Assembly: GCA_004026145.2 (NCBI GenBank)
Contig: CP034976.1
Coordinates: forward strand, 9,330,969 to 9,394,968
Origin: Takifugu bimaculatus
Taxonomy: Eukaryota > Chordata > Actinopteri > Tetraodontiformes > Tetraodontidae
Direction of reading: 5' to 3'
DNA length: 64,000 nucleotides
Position 1 is the first letter of the stretch. Every line of letters begins with the position of its first letter. A program made the position numbers and the translations under genes. Shown piece after piece: positions 50,001-60,800 of the stretch. The notes beneath the pieces are model-generated. The model was not told the origin of the DNA and did no database searches. It saw only the letters and a list, made by a program, of their open reading frames with translations.

Positions 50001-53000
50001 AATAAGACCATTGGGCTCCACAGGCTCCTCCCACTTCAGGAAGATCATGTCATCAAGCGGGGTGAAGGTGAGAGACTCAGGCGCTATCCCTCCAGGAACT
50101 GTGAGGAGTTGTAATAAGAAACACAGAAAGAATGAGGCCGTTGCCCGCCCCCCCACGACCCCCCCCCGCTTCAATACAGTAGAAATGAACGCCGCAGTGC
50201 CTCAGAACCAGGAGCGGCGCGGCCCACTCAGACATCTAGAGAGCGGGAGGACAATTTCGTTTATGAAATGCATCAATTATGCAGCAGCGTGAGAGAGCGA
50301 ACGCGTCAGAACGCGGCGTTTTCATCCGCTGTCAGTCTGAGATGAAACATATTAATGAACACGTCAGACTCGTGCTGTTAAACTGGCTTCAGCGGCTGAC
50401 GGCAGCTCACATGCAGCTGATATTAGAGCGGGATAACACTTTTTTGTCTCTCGCCCAACATCGGATGTGAGGAGAGGAAGCCCGTTCGGGCCTCTGGCTG
50501 CAGAACTGCTGAGTCGGCTCTTATTCAGGAGCGCCGAGGACGTGGAGCAGCAGCTTATGAGGGTGTGAATCTGTGATGTTTGCAGGTATGTGTGACTTTT
50601 AGCCTGTTGATTTGTTTGTTTCTGAACCTGCAGACAACATTTCAGTGTTATTATTTCACTGGTGTAAATGTTAAAGGGCTCTAATTTATCTCAGTCTCTT
50701 GGGTGACTCCGCTGCTCCCAACTTCCTCCTGAGACTTACTGTCCTCGTCGGTCTGGAAGGTGACCTCTCTGCCCTCCTTCTTCCCCTCCGGGTTGGCCAG
50801 TGACAGACGGACGTGGACGCTGTGGTAGGGTGGCAGATCACGCAGCATGAAGCGCGAGGCGTTGTGCTCCACTGCCAGGCACTCGCGCACGGTGGTGTTG
50901 TGGCCTCCGCCGCCTCCCGCCGTGGTGTAGCGGTAGCACAGGGACACTGAGTAGGTGTGGCAGCGTGTCAGGTTGAACGCCAAGCTCTCCCACTGCAGAG
51001 ACAGCTGCCGGGGCTGGATGTCTGTGGCGGCGAGGCCCCGCAGCGCACGCATGGGCTCTGGGCGGAGGGATATCGGAAGACAAGAGAGCCAATTAAAGGA
51101 AAAAAACCTAAAGTTTTTCAAGTATACTTTTAACCCCCCCGAAAAAACACCAAACATTTCACTCTTCAAACTGTTTTTCTCTTTCAAGATGATCTATTAA
51201 AGCGCAGCCGCGTGGGCTCCCAGTTTTCCACATCAATTCATGGAGGAACGGGACTCTGCCGTCATGAATATTTAAATCACATGAGTGACAGCTTGAAATT
51301 AAGACTGCAGTGTGACCCAGAACAGACATCTCCAGTGCCCGTGTAGACTGTTTATATATGGAAAGTGAGGGGGAAAACATTAAAGAGAGAAAAAAAAAGT
51401 TTGGCGGCAAGAAACTTGACATTAGTGCCGGGATTTGAGTGATTAAAAACCTTAACGAATAAAGGAGGAAGCACCAGAGGGAAGGCCAGAGCGCTCCTGA
51501 GGTGAACGTCCTTGTGCTCTTCCTCGTTGGAGATCAACAGGTAAAGAAAGTATTTGTGCTTTCTTGGAAACAGATTTTTTCTTAAACATTATTTTTTCAC
51601 AGTGGTTTCATTTAACGTGAACATCACTGAAGTGCACGGCCGCTGAAATGACCTCGCAAACTTTAAAATGACCTGAAGAGCTTCACAAATCTAAAGATAA
51701 AACACAAACCAAAGACGGAGGTCAGCTCGCACGCATCCCCCCATTGGCAGAAAGCCAATGGGGGGATGCGCTAATTAATGAGCCAGGCTGCGGGTCTCTG
51801 TCCCACAACCTTCTCGCGGCTCCGCTTCTTTGCCCCCGGGGGTGTAATCCACACACAGAAACACCAGCGCGGCTCGCGCAAGGGCGCTAGCGTCCGCCGG
51901 AGCCTGTTACTGCCGGGTCACGGCGATGGCTGGTCACATATTTTTAGAAAAGCAGAAAGCTGAGCCTGGTCACTGCTGGGTTAACCTTCTCCCAGTCCGC
52001 CTGAAAGGACAACCAGCCGATATCCTCCTCGAGGAGAACGGCTGAAAAGAGACAGAGATCCTCTTTACGCGGAGGCACAGAGCGGCCAGTGTTCAGGAGG
52101 ACCTCTGCAACTGCGGGAAAAAAAGGGATGAGTTGATCCAAGGACATCCTCTGCATCAATGGATGTATTTATCCACTCGCAGCATAATCAATGCCCTTTT
52201 ACCACGTAATATGCAATCTAATATTCTACAGCTGCGCTCCATTTATGGGACAAGTGAAATAATGGGTCAAAGATGGAGGGATGACGGCAGACAAAGTGGG
52301 AGAAATGAGAGGAGTTTGAGGTTACTGGCCAAGGTCTTCGTTCCTTCACAGACTCCAACCCACAGTGGGACTGTCGCCACAGCGCTGGCTGGTGTGGGGA
52401 GATGAAATAAGATGCCTAATGAATCACTGGGCGCGGGTGATCGCTTTCACATAAGAGTTAGCTTAGAATATGAAGATTAGAGGAGATCTGGAAGCACACC
52501 AGGACGACAACACAGCAGAGATTTGCTGTGTAAAACACTCATCCGTCACCTCTCCATCAGGGTTGTTTTGTGATTCCCACTCACTTCCTCCTCCCTTCTC
52601 CAACTAACTTGCATAAATTAGCATGCTAGCTAGTTCATTTAGTTTTATTCTGTCTTCTTCCTCTTTTTTACTTTAAAGCTTGGGTTTGCTTTTTGCGGGG
52701 TGCAGTATAATAAAGATATGGTTTCGGCTGTAGCTTCAGCCTTCTTCTGTCATCTGCTCAGTGACGCGTGTCTAAATCCAGCAGACTGGGCCATCATGAA
52801 AAAACACCAGATCCACACAGCAGTAAAACAACACATGAAGCAACCCGAACACTCGAAAATCACAGCAAAACACACACATGAAATGCCATCTCATATATGA
52901 AATCCCATGCAAATCCTATTGAGCACCTGGAAAAGGACCAAACCAAATGCCATAACAGCCGTAACAGATCCCTGACAAGGAATGACCACATCATGGACTG

Positions 53001-54769
53001 GGACGAGGGACTGGGACCTTATACTAGCTACCAGTTTAGCAGGCTAGCTACCCTCACTCAGCATAATCTGCAGTTTAACCAGCCTGTTGGCCTTAGCATT
53101 TGAGGCAAGCTTTGTTCAGGCTAATAAATGGGCAGCAAAGGTTAACCCAATGGGCTGCATCCAGCCAGAGGCGTTAGCATTGTGTTGCTCAGTATTCCTT
53201 AAGATTGTCTTAATGGTGCAATTGATCAGGACATAGAGAGGGCCCTTTAAGTGCTGGCTTGATGAAAGTGCCGCCAGCGGGGCCACAGTGTGCTCATTGT
53301 GGACTTCCTCAAAGTGGATGTTTGTGAAGGCCCCTTCCCCTTCCCCTCGCCCCGCCACCCTCATCTGAATGCAACAGGCGCCGATCTTTGGCTACCAGTG
53401 GCATAAAGCTGAGGGCACTCTGCCGCTCTACGCAGATTGGAAGTCCGAGTAGTTGTGACAGTCTTTTGTTTATTTCCCCCAAGCAGGACAGGGCAGAGCT
53501 TCTTTTTTTGGGAACGCCACAGTACATTTGTGCAGCCGTGTGCCTCTATGCATCCTCTACACACACTCACACAATAAAAACACACATCCATCCAAGCACC
53601 GTGGACATACATGTTACAGGAATTCCAGCTCAAAGTGTGCTGACTTGATTATAACGTTGTCCTGAAGGCAGAGCACTTGTCTCGCCTAGCGTGTCTAAAT
53701 CTACTCAGGTTCTTTCAAAGAAAGGCAGCTCAATGACCCAGCGGCAGGTGGCGGCCCATTAACGTGGTTCAGGGACCTCCTGCGGTAAAAATATTCCACT
53801 CTCTTCCCTGATATACTCGAGGGCCTTCAAGCTGCGCTAATGTGCCGTGCTGCTAATCACGGGCCAATAGGAGGCCGCGTTCACAATCACAACTATGTGT
53901 TCTACAGAGACCGACAAGACCCGAACACGGCAGACAAAAACCAGAGCAGGTGAGTGTGGACCGCCTCAGCATCTGCAGGAGGAGCAAAGCTACGTCAGTA
54001 ACCAGAGTAATGGAGCCAACAGCGCGGGGGGAGGGGGCTCATCTGGGTCCAAGAGGGGTCGGCGGGGCCACTGTGGACCAGATGGTTTGAAGGTTAGGTC
54101 AGGAGAGCTCTGGGACCCCGGTGGTGAGTCGGGTCTTGGGTGAAGGAGGTCTCCAACGCTGCAGGGGTTCCACGCCCGACCCGCACGGATGGGGGTGTCG
54201 GGCAGAGAGGGAGGGGCTGGGAGCAGAGAGCCCAGTCACACAAATTCTACACAAAAATAACTCAGATCAGCCTGAAAAGAAAAAAAAACTGGATTTCACT
54301 CGCACCTCCGCTCCGTCGGCCCAGTTCTGCATTTAAATGCGCCGCTCGGCGCCTCGGCCAACACGAGCCGCATTTCTTATCCCACACATGGTTGAACAAG
54401 CTAATGTCGGCGTGGATGGCAAGTGGAAATACATCATTAGAGGCAAACAGCGATAGCAGCGACGCACAAGCAGCAGTTTGCATATGCCATAAATCCTCTG
54501 TTCCTTCACCTCTCTCACTGGGAAAAACTACGCTCTCTCCCACGTCTGCACGCCCACGCCGCCGCGCTCCCTTCGCCATCTCCTCTCGCTGTTGACTGTG
54601 TTTTCTTCAGTGATTTTCGGTGTCTCCCGAGCTGCGCGGGGGGGGGGGCAGAGGGATGGCGGGAGCGCTCACTCCCGGTGTTTGATGAATGAGGGGCGTC
54701 TCTGGATGTTGGGGAAGGAGAGGGGCTTTAATATGTCAGCAGAGGGGAAGGGGGGGCAACAGTGGAGCA

Positions 54770-54801
<32 letters not shown>

Positions 54802-57800
54802 CATGAGGGATGGTGTATGGCAGGAAGGGACCGTCGGGCATAGACAAGAGTGATGACCAGAGAAGACAAATGTGCGCGGCGCCTCTGGGTGAGGCGCTCC
54901 ATAATGTGCACCCGCGAGCGCGACGTGCGCGCCACAGAGGCGGGCGAGTAATGAGCGCCTGCGTCTGGTTCCACATTTCACAGGACAGCGTCAGCGATTA
55001 AGTTTTCAGCGACGTCCGAGTCGACGGACGCCGATGATTCGCCCCCGACGGCCGCTGTGGGCACAGATGCGGCGTCCAGCTGGACACGTGCGGAACGGAG
55101 AGGAATCAGGCAGGAAGTCTGCGGAACGCCAAGGAAGTCGGCTTTTGCCCGCCCTCACTTTCTCATGGACGAATCAGACGGATCTGAAGGCTTCACTCCA
55201 AATTCCAACCGGCAGATTCCGACTTTTATTGATCACTTATAGAGGGTTTTGACCCGCCACCACCCAGTCGTTGGTCCCGAAGCCTCTCGTCAGCAGCAGA
55301 TCCCGGCGCTCCCAGCCCGCTGCTATCTCTTAAATAACCGTCAAGCCAATATAACCACACTGACGGAGGAAAAAGCCCCCGCCCCCGCCCCCCCCAGGCC
55401 TCAGGTCTGAGGACGCCAGCGATAGCAGAGCGAGCGCGGCGCTTTTGATGAGATAAGTGTATGCAGCAGACGACTCCGACCTCGTCTATCAGCCCCGCTC
55501 TGATTGAATTTCAGCAGATTATCATGAAAGATGCGGCGCCCTAATGTAAGACTCTCTCAAGTTGGAGAGCGTGACACTTCGGGACTTTTTTTTTTAATCT
55601 AAAAGAACCATACACGGTCCCCACAAGAATTGCTCATGCCTTTATTTCAGGCATAGGTTCTCAACCATAACATATACCTGCATAAACACAACAGCGTGGA
55701 CGGCGTTGTGGTGGTGGGCGTGTCTCTTCAGTTTAATTAGCAAAATACCTAATGAGCGCATGTTTCATGGTGGCAAACGTGCACCTCAGGAAATTATGTG
55801 GCCTGCAAACATAATCAGGCCTATTGAAGCACTAATGACTGTTAATGGTTGATGTCAGGAGTTGAAAATAATATATAATTCCAGGTGTTTCATATTTTAA
55901 ACTCGACTTCAACGTGTTAATGGAGTCAGAGCGCAGTCTCCTTGGTTTCCCAGCAACCACCTCTTAAAAATGGACCGGGGGGGGGCAGGTTATTCCAGAA
56001 AAGCTCAGAGAACCGGGGTTTGTCTGAACAAGCTCAGCTGGGGCTCAAACCACCTTGTGCTGTTTTCAAGCCCGTCTCGCTCACCTGCACACTTGGTTCT
56101 GCTCACAAGTGGCGGCCCCGGCGGCCCGGTGCCCCCCTCGCCGGGCCGGGTCAGCAGCACGCTGATGTGGTACTCCGTGTCGGGATCTAGGTGCCACAGC
56201 TTGTAGGTGACCATGTTGACGGCGTGCACCTCCGACCACGGCGACTGGCTGGCGCGGTACTCGATCTCCTTCCTGATGATGGGGCCGTCCCCCAGGATGG
56301 AGTTGGTGTTCAGCTGGACGATCAGGTACGTGGAGCCGGCGCGCAGCAGCTGGGGCGGCGCGATGGGGGACGGAGGCACTGCGGGGAGAAACGAAATCAT
56401 GGAACTTTCGCTTCTGTTTTTCACTTAAAACCCGTTTAATGAGCTCGGTGAGGTGCCCGACAGTCTGGGAGGCGAAATTAAACTATTCATTTTGTTAATA
56501 GGCTGAATCGGAGAAGACTTCTCATTAGAGTCCACCAAGTCTTAAAGGAGTCCCCAGAGTCCGCAGGGGGCGCGAAGGTGAATCTGTGTTCAAATAGCGG
56601 ATTATTCACAGCCTTTAACGAGCCATTTAAAACCTCCTCCGCATTCAAGAGTGGAGTGAGAAAACAGCTGTGCAGAGAGAAGAGCGAGCGTGTCGCCGTG
56701 TCCTCACAGCTGGTCACCGCCGCTCCACCAGGGAGGAGACGTGCATCACTGTCAGCGGAGGACGGCGGAGCGAGGATTCATTTCAGAGCGCGCTGGTCAA
56801 ACGTCGTTCACTGGCGGCTCCAAGTGACTGAACAATTACACGGATAACAGTGTGAGGGAGGCGAGGCGATGCGAAGGGAGAGAGGACAAAGAGAGGATCA
56901 GAGTTAGATCTGAGGCTGTGACTAATCCCTCATTCCCGCGGTGGCGCCTCCATCTTTCACGGCCCTCCTCCTCTGCAGGCTTTAGCGTTAGCAGAGCTTC
57001 ACCTCCACTATCTGCAGACTGTCAAGAGCCTCCGGAATGAAAGGCCACATTCAGGCCGGGCCCGAGCAGCCACGGGGGCCAGATTCACCTCGTAGCCCAC
57101 ATTCTTCCCGTTTCTTCCGTCTGACTTGTCTTTTTTTTAAAAATGAATTTGCTACTTTGGTGTATTAATAGCTGCTGTTTTCATTGTTTTCCTCATTGTT
57201 TAGAACAACCCTCTAAAATAAATAATGAATAATAAATAATGCTCAGAGCAACTTTTCTCCTTAATTAAGGTTTTTAGATCCCTGAAACATGTCTTCAACT
57301 GTGCTTAGTAATGAAATATATTCATAGCTGCTGCGTGCTAGTGAGGCAACAGAGGAGGGGGAGAGGGAAACTTCTGAATATTTAAAAATGATCATAAAAC
57401 CTTGTCGTTCCCAGTCCATCGTTAATGGGGATTCTTATTTTAATGGATGGCCGACGTCTGTTCTAATATTAAAACCATAAAGTCAATTTGAACATAAGTT
57501 CAGGATGAGCGGCGTCAAAAATAAAATGGTCTGAACTGGTTATAAATCAGAGGAAGGCAACGGCCACATGTGTGGAACGCTACTTTGCAGCCATAAATTG
57601 GATTTCATGGCCCTGTGTGAGTGTATTTCCCCACTCCCTCATTTAGTCACAGCTGCTTCTGCGCCGCTTTACTTGGGTAAAAACATCTCCATTCTCAGTG
57701 GCAACAATCGGCCCGGAATCACGAAACTTGAGCAAATCTGAGCTTCCGTAATACCCAGAGGGATTCATTTAATGTGTTAATAAAACAACGCTGTGTGTCT

Positions 57801-60800
57801 TTAACCACACGGGCGGCCGCTCGTGACAAAACAGTCGAATTTGGCAGCATCTCGCTCGCTCCATCTGAGAGCCATTAATGTTGCAGGTGGTTTCTTTAAA
57901 GTGGATTTTTGCCTACAAACTTGATGGTGTTGCTTCAGGAGAATTTAGATAAATAATTCATCCCGAGTGGGAGTCCTGTCCCGACTTCAAGCTATTTGAT
58001 GAATAATAACAAATATCAACCTGATCTGAAGGAAAATAAGCACAAGCGGAGTTTTAGAGTAGGCAGGCTGGTCTCAACTCAGCTACGGCGTAAGGAAGAA
58101 AAGAAACGGACTAAAAGAGAGCAATAGGAGAGGGCAAAATGAGAGTGTTTACCTTTGACAATGAGTTCAGCAAAGTTTGAGACCCCGGAGCCCCTGGAGG
58201 ACTGAGTGACACACCGGTAAAGGTCTTGATCTGTCCGCTGGACATTGTCTAGCTGAAAGGACACCACGAAGCGCCGGTGACTCAGGTGCTTGACAGATGC
58301 TGTTGTTAAAATCTCGCCGTTGTGTCTCTGAGGGGGGAGAGGAGGAGAGGTCAGAGGAAACTGGGCGGCTCGGGTCCGTCTTGCTCGCTGCCAGGAAAAG
58401 TTCAAGTGGACAGAAAATAAGCTTCTGGCAAGTTTCTGAGCCCCTACCCACAATGCAACACTGCAGTTTCCTCATTAGAACCTACCCGTGGAGATCATTC
58501 TGGCATGAACGTGCTTTTTTAAAAAGTAGAAATGGCTTTAAATACTAATGTGGGTCAGTTCTCATTAGAAATACATCATTACTTTTCCTAAATTTTTGGC
58601 TAATTTCATTTAAACCGCGGGAGCATCTCTCTGATTTAATTATGGACTTTGGATGGCCGACCTGCTGTCATGAAAATAAATGAAATCTTGTTAGAATAGT
58701 AATGATTAAGGGGGCGATATATGCCATCTGCGCTGTCTCCTGTTGGAGCACAAGGTGCACGGCTCCATCCACAGTTGCTCTTTAATAGAGCGGAGGTTTA
58801 ATTGGTTTAATAAAGAGGATAACGGATGGATAGCTGGGAGGCCGACGGTCAGACGCAGAGGCAGAAACACGCGAGTGTTGCGTGATGCTGTGGCACCAGT
58901 AAGGGCAGTTCTCAAAGAGCTCCACAGCATGAGAACCAGTCCAGCCCATATGGAACACTCAGAAAACAGCTTTTCTAATCATGCCAGGTCAGTTTCTGCG
59001 TGAGAAATCTTGAATCCCAGGCGTGAAAGCCTGCGGGGACTAAAAGGCCATCGAGCCCATAAAGCGCACAAACGTCTGAGCTGATTGGGGCTAAACAGGC
59101 GACAGGAGGGATAAAAATAACCCAACAAGCTGCTTCGCTGTTTCACACCTGCTTTTCACTGATGGGCTTGTTTGAACTGGAGGAAGGGGAAATCAAGATA
59201 AAGCAGGTTAGGACCAGGACGTTACCAAATCAATGTGGCTGCAGCTAATTGGCGAGGAGCCCACAACAAAATCTGCTATTCCATCGGGGTGTCAGGACGA
59301 GGGGGCAGACTGAGGGGGCAGACAGGCGGAGCAGGAAAAGGGCAGAGCGACAGAACCCGAGAGTCCGAAGGAGAAATAAAGCAGCTCGGACGGACGTCAG
59401 GAGAAAGAGAGGCGGTGCTGAGCGTCGGGGGTTGTGATTCCACACGTGTCGCGGTGTCGCGCCGCCACCGAGGTCGGCCGTGATTAACAGTGGCCAGGTG
59501 ACGGAGCGGGGGAGGAGGTGAGAGTGAGGGTGAGCTCTGATCCGTGGCACCATCCCAGACGGCGCGTTTCAGCTGACCTTCACAGAGAGACCCATCAGAG
59601 ATCTGAAGTCCAGGACGCACGGACACGCGTCACAAAGGGAGACGTGAAGAACGCGGGGAACCCTGTGACCCAATAAACAAGGACCGCTGCCAACGGAAGG
59701 AAGGTGAGGAGGCAGCGAGGTCCTGGACGCCTTCTCAGCACCGCTCAGGTCCATAAACCTCTCTTACCGGTGAAACAGCAAATAAAGGATCAGGCTTTAG
59801 AAGAGTTTATCTTCCAGATATACAGTTGTAAAATCTAAAATACCAGCCTGTCGAGGTTGCAGGACCGCCAAAACTAGCTCATTTTTCAGCTCTTCTGCCT
59901 CTTCTGGAGGAATAAATACAGCCGCAGGTGTCAACAGACACGCATGTTGCTCCAGCTTTCACCTCCAGCACTGACCTCCAGCAGGAACCTCTCCGCCTCT
60001 GACGCCCGGCCAGGCAGCTACACACTGGAAAGAAGCGTTTTGCCCGGCGTTGACCTCCTCATCTCCCAGCCTGGAGAAATGCGGTGCCTTATCTAAAGAG
60101 ACAGAGGGGGGGGGGGGGGGGGAGAGCGAGGCGATCAAAAGATTCTATTACCTTTCAGCTACTCACAACGTCAGTCAAAGCTGTGTTCTCATCAAAAGGA
60201 CTTTTTTTGTCTGTTTTTTTAGGGACCGTCGCTGTTGGCTCTTTCTCCGGTGAACCGCGGTGGAACTCGACCATTTTTTTAAAAAAACAAACAAAAAAAC
60301 AAGTATATTCTATGTGGTTTATTTATCTTATTACATTCTGCATTGATGCTTGAATAGAATAGACCAGAATAGAATAAAGAGCAGTGGAATAAAATGAAAG
60401 GAATAGTTTTTCACCTCTGAAATACTCAAAAGAAGGTTTTTTTGTAATTTTTCTGGAATGCCAAAAACTCCTTTTTAAGCTTTCTGCTCAGCAGAAGTGT
60501 TAAATTGAGGCCTACATTAGAAAAAATTTCTTTGCCGTAAATATTTCTTAAACTAAAGGTTTAATATGGACCTAAGCACAACTTACATAACTCTGCTCAT
60601 GAATTTTAATGACAGTTGAACACTGTTAAATAACTCCAGATGGGCAAAATCCTGCTAAGTTAATCAGCATATTTATTCATTTGAGGTCATATTTTTCTTA
60701 TTTCAGGGAATATTTGTATATTCTGTTAACAACCTGCTGGCACGCGCAGCATCAAATCATGAAATAATGACTTCATGAGTATTATTAACGCTGTAAATGT

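Larger units (their letters stand above)
51058..56084 (-). other. ptpru intron between FN3-1 and FN3-2, 5.0 kb
   Basis: Longest resolved intron. It carries a perfect inverted repeat (51732-51770), an unexplained open frame with a good acceptor (about 51960-52110), a GT microsatellite and G runs near 54639 and 55978. Confidence 0.8.
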
